This document shows positions 36,631 to 45,700 of a DNA stretch of 64,000 bases, piece after piece. A program made the position numbers and the translations under genes. The DNA is taken from NCBI GenBank assembly GCA_041660045.1, contig JBAZXA010000006.1:203351-267350 (forward strand), in the 5' to 3' direction. The stretch is from WM-3-3 sp041660045. GTDB taxonomy: Bacteria; Pseudomonadota; Gammaproteobacteria; Methylococcales; Methylomonadaceae. The notes beneath the pieces were generated by a model. That model was not told the DNA's origin and ran no database searches. It saw only the letters and a list, made by a program, of their open reading frames with translations. Position 1 is the stretch's first letter. The number at the start of each line of letters is the position of its first letter.

Positions 36631-37797
36631 CTATTTGGCAGTTTGTCGATAATATTCAATCGCCGCGGCAACGCCTGAGCCTGGTTTAATGTCAAAACCA
36701 TTGTCTAATAACGCCATTTCTACGCCAGCAATGGCACCTAACATAGACACATCATTCATGTCACCAACATGGCCGATACGGAACACTTTGCCAGCAACTT
36801 CTGAAAGCCCTGCGCCTAGGGACAGGTTGTATTTGCTAAAGGCGGTACTGATGACATTGCGTGCATCTTTACCTTCAGGTACTACAACTGCAGATACCGT
36901 GTCGGATTCAAATCCCGGTTGCGCACACAGCTTCATGCCCCAGGCCGCAATGGCTAGGCGGGTACCTTCGGCTAAACGGTGATGGCGGGCAAACACATTT
37001 TCCAAGCCTTCTTCAAATAATAGGTCTAAAGCTTTGCGTAAGCCATAAAGTATCGGCAAGGAAGGCGTGTAAGGTGTGTAGCCATCTTTGTTGGTGGTAA
37101 TTTGGTCGCGTAAGTCCAGGAAACAGCGTGGGTAAGTGGAAGTCTCTATGGCGCTGATGGCTTTTTGGCTGAACGCGACAAAAGCACCGCCGGCAGGCAG
37201 CATAAAGCCTTTTTGGGAACCACTAATGGCACCATCGACACCCCATTCATCCATACGGAAATCGATACTGGCTATAGAGCTTACCCCATCAACAAATAGC
37301 AATGCGGGGTGGTTGCTGGCGTCTAAGGCCTTCCGTACCCCGGCAATATCACTGGTTACGCCGGTAGCTGTTTCATTATGCGTGGCAAGTACGGCTTTGA
37401 TTTCGTGCTGGCTATCTTGTTTTAAACGTGCTTCAATTTTATCAAGGGGGATGCCAGCTCCCCAGGCTTCTTCATGCACTTCAACATCAAAGCCTAAGCG
37501 TTTAGCCATAACACCCCACAAATGGCTAAATTGGCCAAAGCGGTAGATTAAAACTTTATCGCCTGGATTAAGTGTGTTGGTTAAGGCAATTTCCCAACCT
37601 GCTGTGCCTGTTGCCGGAAATATGAAGGCTTGTCCTGCTTCCGTTTTAAAGGCTTTTTTTAGGTCTTGCAAAAGCGGTTTTAATAAGTTTGGAAACACGG
37701 GAGACCTGTGGTCTTCCATGTTGACATGCATCGCGTTCAAAATTTCACTTGGCACATTTGTAGGCCCAGGTATATATAGGTGGTTACGACCAGCCAT
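36631..37797 (-). CDS. sga: Serine--glyoxylate aminotransferase
   Basis: Sga transfers the amino group of serine to glyoxylate, yielding hydroxypyruvate and regenerating glycine, the acceptor for GlyA. The 388-residue class V aminotransferase begins with NHLYIPGPTNVPSEIL. It has the cofactor loop ATGTAGWEIALTN, the PLP Asp in LLFVDGVSSIAS and the Schiff-base lysine Lys196 in GSQKGF. It is diverged from and divergent to mcl: the 270-base gap at 37798-38067 should hold promoters for sga-hprA and for mcl-mtkA-mtkB. Confidence 0.96.
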   Translation of the reverse strand: MAGRNHLYIPGPTNVPSEILNAMHVNMEDHRSPVFPNLLKPLLQDLKKAFKTEAGQAFIFPATGTAGWEIALTNTLNPGDKVLIYRFGQFSHLWGVMAKRLGFDVEVHEEAWGAGIPLDKIEARLKQDSQHEIKAVLATHNETATGVTSDIAGVRKALDASNHPALLFVDGVSSIASIDFRMDEWGVDGAISGSQKGFMLPAGGAFVAFSQKAISAIETSTYPRCFLDLRDQITTNKDGYTPYTPSLPILYGLRKALDLLFEEGLENVFARHHRLAEGTRLAIAAWGMKLCAQPGFESDTVSAVVVPEGKDARNVISTAFSKYNLSLGAGLSEVAGKVFRIGHVGDMNDVSMLGAIAGVEMALLDNGFDIKPGSGVAAAIEYYRQTAK

Positions 37798-38067
37798 TGG
37801 TTTGCCTCTTTAAAATCAAAAAATTTAGGTATAAATAGCGAATGGGCTTGCGGGCTTTCGGTTGGGTTGCGAAAAAGCTGTTAATGATGACATAGCTGCT
37901 ATAAATCAGCAAGATGTGATAGCTGTTATCAGACAGAAAAAATTGACTTTAGCTGCTCCAGAAGTACAATGGGCGGTTAATTTCGCCTAGCTTAAGCTGG
38001 GAGTAATGAGTGTTGAAGTACTGTGAAAGGTATCTTTATCGTTAATTCATCATTAGGAAGGTATAGA

Positions 38068-39021
38068 GTGAGCCATACATTATACGAAGCAAATGTCCAA
38101 CGTGTACAGCGTTGCGAGTTGGCTGTCCCTGGGACTAACCCTGACATGTTTGAAAAAGCGCTGAAAAGTGGCGTTGATTTTGTCTTTCTTGATCTTGAAG
38201 ATGCTGTCGCACCTGATGACAAATTAAAAGCGCGCAAAAATGTAATCCAAGGCATAAATGATTTGGATTGGAAAGGTCATGGAATCACTCTCTCGGTACG
38301 TATTAATGGTTTAGATACTCAATATATGGTTCGTGATTTGGTTGATCTAGTTGAGCAAGCTGGCAGCAAAATTGATACTATCTTAATCCCGAAAGTCGGG
38401 GTCTATGCCGATGTCTATATGGTCGATGGCATGCTTAGCCAACTTGAGATGCAAGAAGGTTTAAAAAATAAAATTGGCATTGAATGTTTAATAGAAACTG
38501 CATTAGGCATGGCAAATGTAGAAGATATAGCTAAACAAGGGGCAATTGGTGGGCGTGTGGAAGCCTTGCATTTTGGGGTGGCTGACTTTGCTGCCAGTAA
38601 CCGTGCTAGAACGGTTAATATAGGTGGCTTAAACCCTGATTACCCTGGCGATCAATGGCATGCAGCCATTAGTCGGATGACTGTCGCCTGCCGAGCTTAT
38701 GGTTTACGGCCGATCGACGGGCCATTTGGTGATTTCAAAGATCCAGAAGGCTTTAAGCAAGCTGCAAGAAGGGCGGCGGCATTGGGCTGTGAGGGCAAAT
38801 GGGCAATCCATCCATCACAGATCGAACTGGCCAATGAGGTGTTTACCCCACCTGAATCTGAAGTCAACAAGGCAAAGCGAATTTTAGAAGCTTTGAAAGA
38901 GGCAGCTGCCCAAGGTAAAGGCGCTGCTGCTTTAGATGGCCGTTTAATTGATGCGGCTTCTGAACGCATGGCAAGCAATGTGGTAAAGGCTGCTGAAGCG
39001 ATAGCGGCAAAGGCTAAATAA
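38068..39021 (+). CDS. mcl: Malyl-CoA lyase
   Basis: Mcl splits malyl-CoA into acetyl-CoA and glyoxylate, closing the serine cycle. The GTG at 38068 is chosen over an upstream GTG at 38023, because AGGAAG lies seven bases before it and the resulting N-terminus (MSHTLYEANVQRVQRCELAVPG) aligns with known malyl-CoA lyases; length is 317 residues. CitE/HpcH-fold features are FLDLEDAVAPDDK with metal and substrate residues, VRINGLDT, ILIPKVG and the C-terminal GKWAIHPSQI. It heads an operon with mtkA and mtkB; ppc, often part of this cluster in alphaproteobacteria, is absent. Confidence 0.96.
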   Translation: MSHTLYEANVQRVQRCELAVPGTNPDMFEKALKSGVDFVFLDLEDAVAPDDKLKARKNVIQGINDLDWKGHGITLSVRINGLDTQYMVRDLVDLVEQAGSKIDTILIPKVGVYADVYMVDGMLSQLEMQEGLKNKIGIECLIETALGMANVEDIAKQGAIGGRVEALHFGVADFAASNRARTVNIGGLNPDYPGDQWHAAISRMTVACRAYGLRPIDGPFGDFKDPEGFKQAARRAAALGCEGKWAIHPSQIELANEVFTPPESEVNKAKRILEALKEAAAQGKGAAALDGRLIDAASERMASNVVKAAEAIAAKAK

Positions 39022-39086
39022 GGCGTAGCTTTTTTAAACGTCTGGTTTTTCTGATATTTTTTTAATTGAATTGAGTGGGAGATGCT

Positions 39087-40268
39087 GTGGATATTCATGA
39101 GTATCAGGCAAAAGAAATTTTAAGCGATTACGGTGTGAAAATCGCGGAAGGTGGAATGGCTTATAGCCCTAAAGAAGCAGTACAACGTTCCAGGGAAATT
39201 GGCGGTACGGTTTGGGCAGTTAAAGCGCAGATCCATTCAGGCGCACGCGGTAAAGCAGGTGGCATTAAAATTTGTAAAACCGATAATGAAGTTGAAGCGG
39301 CAGCGGAAAAATTGTTAGGCAAACGCTTAGTGACCCATCAAACAGGCCCGGCCGGTAAAGTTTGTTCTAAACTTTACATCGAAGCGGGTACTGACATCGC
39401 AAAAGAATTATATTTTTGTTTCTTGGTGGATCGCAGTTCCGAGCGTATCGTCATGGTAGGCTCAGCTCAAGGTGGTATGGAGATTGAAGAGCTTGCAATC
39501 ACTAATCCTGAAGCCATCACAAAAATTTATATCGATCCAGGTGTCGGTTTACAAGATTTTCAAGCTCGTGAAATGGCATTTGCTTTAGGTTTGGATGCTT
39601 CGGTGCTAAGCCATGCAGTAAAAACCATACAAGGTTGTTATCAGGCTATCTGTGACTTAGATGCCAATATGCTGGAAATCAATCCTTTGGTAGTAACAAG
39701 GACTGGTGAACTGATAGCATTGGACGCCAAAATGGGGTTTGATGAAAATGCCTTGTTTAGGCAACACAGAATTGCGGAATTGCGCGATAAAACGCAAGAA
39801 GATGAGCGTGAAATGGCGGCTGCAGACCGCGGTTTAAGTTATGTTGGCCTAGATGGCGATATTGGCTGTATGATTAATGGTGCTGGTCTGGCTATGGCCA
39901 CTATGGACATGATTAAATTAGCGGGAGGAGAACCGGCTAACTTTTTAGATGTTGGCGGCGGGGCATCACCTGAACGTACAGAAAAAGCGTTCCGTCTAGT
40001 CTTGGCCGACAAAGGTATTAAAGCTATGTTGGTCAATATTTTTGCCGGTATTAATCGTTGTGATTGGATAGCCGAAGGTGTGGTACAAGCAGTTAAAAAA
40101 ATTGATATGAAAATCCCGCTGGTTGTACGCTTGTCTGGCACAAATGTTGAAGAAGGCCGTAAAATAATTGCCGAGAGTGGTTTGCCGATTATCACGGCAG
40201 AAACATTAGCAGAAGCCGCTGAAAAAGCGGTTAAAGCACGAAATGAAGTTGTTGCAAGAGAAAGCTAA
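39087..40268 (+). CDS. mtkA: Malate--CoA ligase beta subunit
   Basis: MtkA and MtkB together make malyl-CoA from malate, CoA and ATP. The GTG at 39087 gives MDIHEYQAKEIL, the conserved start of SucC-type ATP-grasp subunits, with GGGAG upstream; length is 393 residues. Shared features are VKAQIHSGARGKAGGIK, KRLVTHQTGPAGK, LEINPLVVT with metal-binding Asn, and NFLDVGGGASPERTEKAFR. The family also includes succinyl-CoA synthetase beta; its place between mcl and mtkB decides for malate thiokinase. Confidence 0.95.
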   Translation: MDIHEYQAKEILSDYGVKIAEGGMAYSPKEAVQRSREIGGTVWAVKAQIHSGARGKAGGIKICKTDNEVEAAAEKLLGKRLVTHQTGPAGKVCSKLYIEAGTDIAKELYFCFLVDRSSERIVMVGSAQGGMEIEELAITNPEAITKIYIDPGVGLQDFQAREMAFALGLDASVLSHAVKTIQGCYQAICDLDANMLEINPLVVTRTGELIALDAKMGFDENALFRQHRIAELRDKTQEDEREMAAADRGLSYVGLDGDIGCMINGAGLAMATMDMIKLAGGEPANFLDVGGGASPERTEKAFRLVLADKGIKAMLVNIFAGINRCDWIAEGVVQAVKKIDMKIPLVVRLSGTNVEEGRKIIAESGLPIITAETLAEAAEKAVKARNEVVARES

Positions 40269-40277
40269 GGAGACCCG

Positions 40278-41165
40278 ATGGCTATACTAATTGACGAAAA
40301 CACGCGTATTATTGTCCAAGGCTTTACGGGTAAAATTGGTACTTTTCATGCCGAAGACATGATTAAATACGGCTCTAAAGTGGTCGGTGGCATTACCCCT
40401 GGCAAAGGTGGGCAAAGCCATTTGGGTTTATCGGTTTTTAATACGGTTAAAGAGGCTGTTGAAAAAGTAGGTGCCCAGGCTAGCATCATTTTTGTGCCTC
40501 CCGCTTTTGCGGCTGATTCCATCATGGAGGCAGCTGATGCCGGTATACGATATTGTGTTGCTATAACCGACGGCATCCCTACTCAAGATATGATGTCGGT
40601 CAAAAATTTTCTGCGTCGCTTCCCGAAACATGAACGGATGGTGTTAACTGGGCCGAATTGTGCGGGTACTATCAGTCCAGGCCGTTCTATGTTAGGCATT
40701 ATGCCGGGTCATATTTACAAACAAGGCAATGTTGGTATTGTAGGCCGTTCAGGCACCCTGGGTTATGAGGCTGCCGACCAGATGAAAGCCTTAGGTATTG
40801 GTATATCCACTTCAGTGGGTATCGGTGGGGATCCGATTAACGGTAGTTCCCATCGTGATATTTTAGAAAAATTTGAACAAGACCCTGAAACGAAAGTCGT
40901 TCTTATGATCGGTGAAATTGGCGGGCCACAAGAAGTGGAAGCCGGGTTATATGCAAAAGAAAATATGACTAAACCAGTGGTTGCCTATATTGCCGGTTTA
41001 ACTGCACCAGAAGGCCGTCGCATGGGGCATGCAGGTGCCATTATTTCTTCTGCTGGGGAAAGTGCGGCGGAAAAAGTGGCAATCTTAAAAGAGCTGGGTG
41101 TAACCATTTGCCCAACCCCTTCCTCTATGGGTGAAACAGTAGCTTCTGTTTTGGCAAAACTCTGA
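40278..41165 (+). CDS. mtkB: Malate--CoA ligase alpha subunit
   Basis: MtkB is the SucD-like subunit that carries the phosphohistidine intermediate and binds CoA. The 295-residue protein has the CoA-binding Rossmann part (IVQGFTGKIGTFHAEDMI, GGITPGKGGQ), the GPNCAGTISPG segment, GRSGTLGYEAADQMK, and the active-site His in RMGHAGAI near residue 253. It starts nine bases after mtkA with GGAG upstream and ends at a strong terminator. Confidence 0.95.
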   Translation: MAILIDENTRIIVQGFTGKIGTFHAEDMIKYGSKVVGGITPGKGGQSHLGLSVFNTVKEAVEKVGAQASIIFVPPAFAADSIMEAADAGIRYCVAITDGIPTQDMMSVKNFLRRFPKHERMVLTGPNCAGTISPGRSMLGIMPGHIYKQGNVGIVGRSGTLGYEAADQMKALGIGISTSVGIGGDPINGSSHRDILEKFEQDPETKVVLMIGEIGGPQEVEAGLYAKENMTKPVVAYIAGLTAPEGRRMGHAGAIISSAGESAAEKVAILKELGVTICPTPSSMGETVASVLAKL

Positions 41166-41187
41166 CATTCAAGCGCCGCTGCTGGAT

Positions 41188-41225
41188 AAAAAAGCCGTCC
41201 TTCTTGCAAATGAGACGGCTTTTTG
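41188..41225 (+). terminator. Rho-independent terminator after mcl-mtkA-mtkB
   Basis: AAAAGCCGTC and GACGGCTTTT pair around a 14-base loop and are followed by TTTTTG. It ends the mcl-mtkAB transcript. Confidence 0.85.
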
Positions 41226-41367
41226 TTGGTTTAAGCCTTAAGTTTGGGTAAAGGGTTTAGCGCTAGTAAGTAACTTGTAATAGAGGGCGAGTGTTGTTGC
41301 GTGTCATCAATTAGTAATATTATAGATGTACTATAGCCGTTAGATATCTCGTTTCTTAAAGGCTGGT

Positions 41368-41988
41368 ATGAAAATTATATTACTCCTTCTACAGGCGCTG
41401 TTGTTCATGTCAGTAACAGCAAATGCCGCATCGTCTGCTAGCATTAGCAATGCATCATGTTCAGGCATTCAAATGTCGACATTAACTGATGTTGCAAGGT
41501 TTTCTTGTACAGGTGATTATTCGTTATTCGGTGGTCGTATTAGTTCTGATGTAAAAGTCGTAATATCAGCTGATGGGGCGTTGAATTTAAACAATCTTAA
41601 TATTACAGCACCACTCATCGAGTTGACGTCATTAAATGATACGGTAAATCTTTTGGATGGGGTGGTTTTGAATGCATCTGAGATTTTTGTAACTGATGCC
41701 CGCGTAGTGATTTTCTCAGAGTTTACCCCACAAATCACAACTGTAAATGAAGGCTTAATTACGATTAATCCGGCGGCTAATGAGTCGATTTTTCTTAATC
41801 CACCTGAGGAGTTACATGCAGGGTTATTAGGGGGCGTCAATCTCTCTGTTGGAGGATCGATTCAAATTATCGCATCACCTGTCCCACTACCTGGAACATT
41901 CTTGTTAATGTTATTTGGTATCCCAATGCTTAAAAGGCAGTGGCAAAAACACGGTGTTTGGTATAAAGCAATAAGTCAAGCTGCGTAG
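41368..41988 (+). CDS. Exported protein with PEP-CTERM-like anchor
   Basis: The 206-residue protein has a signal peptide (MKIILLLLQALLFMSVTANA). A Ser/Asn/Thr-rich, beta-like mature region with alternating hydrophobic residues follows (LNLNNLNITAPLIEL and similar). The tail SPVPLPGTFLLMLFGIPMLKRQW carries the VPLP motif, a hydrophobic stretch and a basic cluster, a good PEP-CTERM match, although about 12 extra residues follow. Repetitive beta strands suggest a surface or matrix protein. No exosortase gene is nearby, but such substrates are usually scattered. Confidence 0.6.
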   Translation: MKIILLLLQALLFMSVTANAASSASISNASCSGIQMSTLTDVARFSCTGDYSLFGGRISSDVKVVISADGALNLNNLNITAPLIELTSLNDTVNLLDGVVLNASEIFVTDARVVIFSEFTPQITTVNEGLITINPAANESIFLNPPEELHAGLLGGVNLSVGGSIQIIASPVPLPGTFLLMLFGIPMLKRQWQKHGVWYKAISQAA

Positions 41989-42158
41989 CCTCTTTATCTG
42001 GGATTTTGCTGATATTCCCTAAAATCGGGCTAAGCATGGAAATTATCGCGTTTAAAGGCTTTAAAAAACTTTAAGGTTTTTTCTGCCTAGGCTTTCAGAT
42101 GTTTTCATTGATAGTTTAGTCTATGATGCCTGCTTACTAGATCATTAGGTAAGGTTTT

Positions 42159-42677
42159 ATGCCAAGGTTGTTTCTTGCGCTTTTTCCTGATGCTGCTACT
42201 CGGCAACAGCTACAAATCATCGCACAATCGCTTAATGGACATGGCTTGGTAACGGTTAGTCCTGAGAGTTTTCATGTCACCCTGGTTTTTTTAGGCTCAA
42301 TTGAGGAAGCGTTGACATCTGCACTAGCACAAAAGATTGCGAATCTTAAGCAGGATTCTTTTGAACTAGTATTTGACCAACTTAGTTTTTGGCAGCGTCC
42401 CCGAGTACTTAGTCTTACCGGTAGCCAAATTGTCCCCGCTATCCGGAGTCTACAGGCGGATTTAATCCAACTGATGAGCGAATTTAATATGACTATCGAT
42501 AGCAGGCCTTATGTACCCCATGTCACTTTAGCAAAGCAGGTGCTATTTTTACCGGACATTAAAATTAAAGCCATGTTATGGGGTGTTAGGTCATTTTGTT
42601 TAGTGGAGTCTATGCAAGCAAGCTCAGGTGTGCGTTACCAGATACGCAAACAATGGCAGTTGGCCAACAAAAATTAA
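42159..42677 (+). CDS. thpR: RNA 2',3'-cyclic phosphodiesterase
   Basis: ThpR (LigT) is a 2H-family phosphoesterase that opens 2',3'-cyclic phosphates on RNA. The 172-residue protein starts with RLFLALFPDAATRQQL. It has both active-site motifs of the family: HVTLVFLG near residue 42 and HVTLAKQV near residue 127. The stop is immediately followed by the converging trkH stop with no spacer. Physiological RNA substrate is not established for most homologues. Confidence 0.88.
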   Translation: MPRLFLALFPDAATRQQLQIIAQSLNGHGLVTVSPESFHVTLVFLGSIEEALTSALAQKIANLKQDSFELVFDQLSFWQRPRVLSLTGSQIVPAIRSLQADLIQLMSEFNMTIDSRPYVPHVTLAKQVLFLPDIKIKAMLWGVRSFCLVESMQASSGVRYQIRKQWQLANKN

Positions 42678-44135
42678 CTATTTTCGCCAAAACTCAGGCA
42701 CAAACAGGATAATAATGGAAAATATCTGTACGCGACCTAAAATCATGGTGATGCTGCAGACCATGGTTTGGAAGTCGGTAAGGCTGGCATAGTTTGTGGC
42801 TGGGCCTACTTCGTTAAGACCTGGGCCTGCATTATTAAAACAGGCTATGATGGCGCTGAATGCAGTAATAAAGTCCATGCCGCTGAGCAAGAGTAAAAAT
42901 ACTAAAATGACGATACAAATAAAGTAAAGGAAAATAAAACCTGTTACTGACGTGATAATATTAGCCCGGACAACCTGATCGCCAATTTTTAAAGGTTTTA
43001 CCGAAAATGGATGTATGAATTTGTACATTTCCAAGTGGGACTGCTTAACCAGAATAATGGTGCGGATCATACGGATGCCACCACCTGTGGAACCTGACGA
43101 GGCAGAAACACAACTTAAAAATAACATCCACATAGGCACAAAAATAGGCCATTGGTTAAAGTCTTGGCTGGCATAACCGCAATCGACTGCGATAGTTACT
43201 AAATTAAAGCTAGCATGCCTTAAGGCGACTAAAAAATCAGGATAAGTACCTTTTTGCCAGAGAACTAGGCTACACATCAAACAGCTGCTAACGATCAAAG
43301 ATATAAATACCATCGCTTCGCGGTCATCTATATACGGTTTTAACGTGCGTTTATGGAGTGCGATAAAATGCGTGGCAAAGTTGATGGCGGCCAGTAGCTG
43401 AAATACTGTGAGCACTATTTCTATGGCTACTGAATTAAAAAAACCAATACTGCTGTCATGCGTAGAAAAGCCGCCTAAACTCATAGCGGAAAAGGCGTGG
43501 CAAATAGCATCAAACCAAGACATGCCTGCGAGTTTTAAAGCGAGTATACAAGCTAAGCTGATACCAGCATAAACTAACCATAAGGCTTTTGCAGTTTGTG
43601 CAATTCGTGGTGGCAAATCAGATTCTTTAACTGTGCCTGGGGTCTCTGCCTTAAAGAGCTGCATACCACCAACCCCAAGCATGGGCAAGATGGCCACTGC
43701 AAAAATAATAATTCCCATGCCCGCAATCCAGTTTAACTCGTGCCGCCATAAGTTAATGGACACGGGCAATGTGTCTAATCCAGTGAGTATGGTCGCACCA
43801 GTTGTGGTTAACCCTGATACGGTTTCAAAATAGGCATCTATAAAGCTTAATTCGGGTTGGTAGATCAGCAATGGCAAGGTACAAAACACAGGCATTATCG
43901 TCCAGGTGATGGAGACCAGGAGAAACCCCGCTTGCTGCGAAACTTTCTTGGGGATAAAGCGGGTGGAAAAATACATCAGTATGCCCGCTAAAAATGTGAT
44001 GCTAGTGCCTTCGAAGAAAGCGATGCTGGCACCATCCTTAAAAGCCAGCGAAGTTAATAAACAAGTTGCCATCAGCCCACTAAAACCAATGGTAAACATG
44101 CCAAATATATGTGTGATAGTAAAAAAGAAATTCAT
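42678..44135 (-). CDS. trkH: Trk potassium uptake protein TrkH
   Basis: TrkH is the ion-conducting membrane subunit of the Trk potassium uptake system. I prefer the ATG at 44135 (MNFFFTITHIFGMF), giving 485 residues as in other TrkH proteins; a start at 44186 would add a 17-residue leader. The four pore repeats are visible, for example TVSGLTTTGATIL, CHAFSAMSLGGFSTHDSS, and ACFNNAGPGLNEVGP with selectivity-filter glycines. It lies 78 bases after trkA on the same strand, so both parts of the transporter are co-expressed. Confidence 0.94.
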   Translation of the reverse strand: MNFFFTITHIFGMFTIGFSGLMATCLLTSLAFKDGASIAFFEGTSITFLAGILMYFSTRFIPKKVSQQAGFLLVSITWTIMPVFCTLPLLIYQPELSFIDAYFETVSGLTTTGATILTGLDTLPVSINLWRHELNWIAGMGIIIFAVAILPMLGVGGMQLFKAETPGTVKESDLPPRIAQTAKALWLVYAGISLACILALKLAGMSWFDAICHAFSAMSLGGFSTHDSSIGFFNSVAIEIVLTVFQLLAAINFATHFIALHKRTLKPYIDDREAMVFISLIVSSCLMCSLVLWQKGTYPDFLVALRHASFNLVTIAVDCGYASQDFNQWPIFVPMWMLFLSCVSASSGSTGGGIRMIRTIILVKQSHLEMYKFIHPFSVKPLKIGDQVVRANIITSVTGFIFLYFICIVILVFLLLLSGMDFITAFSAIIACFNNAGPGLNEVGPATNYASLTDFQTMVCSITMILGRVQIFSIIILFVPEFWRK

Positions 44136-44213
44136 GGCAGCGAGACAAATGGCGGTATTTGATGTTGCCAACAAGCATGCTGGCATGGTGTTAAAAACAT
44201 CATATTCAGCACG

Positions 44214-45584
44214 TTAAAGGCAGCTGAGCGGTTGAAATTTTTCTTCAATATAAGACACTAAGCGCTTGTCCATTGCAAACATGACGACATGATCCCCTTC
44301 GGCAAATACAGTGTCATGGTGGATAGAAACGACTTGACGGTTTCGGATTAAGGCGCCTAATACGATACCTTCAGGCCATTGGATAGCGTCAACTTGCAAG
44401 CCGACCACGGAGTTTTGGCCATTACCTTTATGGGCAATGGCTTCAATGGCTTCAGCCGTTCCGCCGCATAAGGAACTGACCCGTTCTACATCACATCGAC
44501 GGACATGTTTTAAAATGCTGCCCAGGGTTTCAAAGTTGGGTTGTACGGAGGTATCTATCCCGGTACCCGGCAATAATTTAGCATAAGACTTATGGTTGAT
44601 GAGGCAAATGGCTTTGCGTACACCCAATTGTTTAGCTAAAGAAGCCGAGATTATATTTTCACCGTCATGATCGGTAATCGCACAAAATAAATCGGTTTTG
44701 TCTATAGATTCGTCTAACAACAAAGTTTCATCGGTACAATCACCTTGTAAAACGATAGTTTTATCCAGGTCGTTGGCAATTTTTTGCGCGCGCTCGGGGT
44801 TGCGCTCAATAATTTTGACATGATGGTCTTTTTCTAAGGCCAGCGCCAAGCGTTTGCCTATGTGTCCGCCACCAGCAATGATGATGCGTTTTAACGGGGC
44901 TTCTAATTTTTTTAAGTCCTTAAGGATTTGTCTCACTTCTTTACGTGGAGCGACAAAAAACACTTCATCTTCAGTATTGATGACGGCATCTCCGTTGGCG
45001 ACCAAGGGTACACCTTGCCTAAAAATAGCGGCGATACGGATTTTATTGCCAGAGAGACGGGCTTTAAGCTCTTTGATTTTTTTACCGGTTAAAAAACCAT
45101 TGTCATTCACTTTAACGGAAAACAAACGGACTAAGCCATCGGCAAAGTCAGAGATATGTAACACACCCGGCAAGTCGATAAGGTTACGGATGGATTCCAT
45201 GACTATTTGTTCGGGGCTGATTACAATATCTACGGGTATACCCTTTTCGCCAAACAATTTCGGATGCTTAAGAAAATCAATGGCGCGGATACGGGCTATC
45301 GTTTTAGGCCGGCTATATAGCGCATTAATAATAGTACACGCTAGCATATTGGTTTCATCACGGTCTGTCACCGCAATGACAATATCGGTATTGCTGACCC
45401 CCGCTTGTTCCAAAACACTAGGGTGAGCCGCGTTACCAACTACAGTTGCAATATCAAAGCGTTCTTTAAGAGCATCAAGTAAGGCGGGCTTAGAATCGAT
45501 GACGACAATATCATTTTCTTCACTGGCTAAGGCTTCAGCCACAGAGCTACCGGTCATACCGGCGCCAAGAATCAGTATTCTCAT
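44214..45584 (-). CDS. trkA: Trk potassium uptake regulatory protein TrkA
   Basis: TrkA is the cytoplasmic NAD(H)/ATP-sensing ring that gates TrkH. The 456-residue protein has the expected duplicated structure. The first RCK_N Rossmann domain opens with ILILGAGMTGSSVAEALA and the second with IIIAGGGHIGKRLALALE near residue 235, each followed by an RCK_C domain. It is upstream of trkH in one unit. Confidence 0.96.
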   Translation of the reverse strand: MRILILGAGMTGSSVAEALASEENDIVVIDSKPALLDALKERFDIATVVGNAAHPSVLEQAGVSNTDIVIAVTDRDETNMLACTIINALYSRPKTIARIRAIDFLKHPKLFGEKGIPVDIVISPEQIVMESIRNLIDLPGVLHISDFADGLVRLFSVKVNDNGFLTGKKIKELKARLSGNKIRIAAIFRQGVPLVANGDAVINTEDEVFFVAPRKEVRQILKDLKKLEAPLKRIIIAGGGHIGKRLALALEKDHHVKIIERNPERAQKIANDLDKTIVLQGDCTDETLLLDESIDKTDLFCAITDHDGENIISASLAKQLGVRKAICLINHKSYAKLLPGTGIDTSVQPNFETLGSILKHVRRCDVERVSSLCGGTAEAIEAIAHKGNGQNSVVGLQVDAIQWPEGIVLGALIRNRQVVSIHHDTVFAEGDHVVMFAMDKRLVSYIEEKFQPLSCL

Positions 45585-45700
45585 GTCTACACAAACCTAT
45601 AAGTTTGGATTTCAGTTTTTTATTGGCAAGGTAGCCGAATAAAACCAATCTACTTTAAAGTAGTTAATAAAGTATTGCAATGCTCTAGGTTATACCTTTT

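Noticed and set aside
38023..38067. Upstream GTG start for mcl
   Set aside because: The GTG at 38068 has a better ribosome-binding site and gives the conserved N-terminus.
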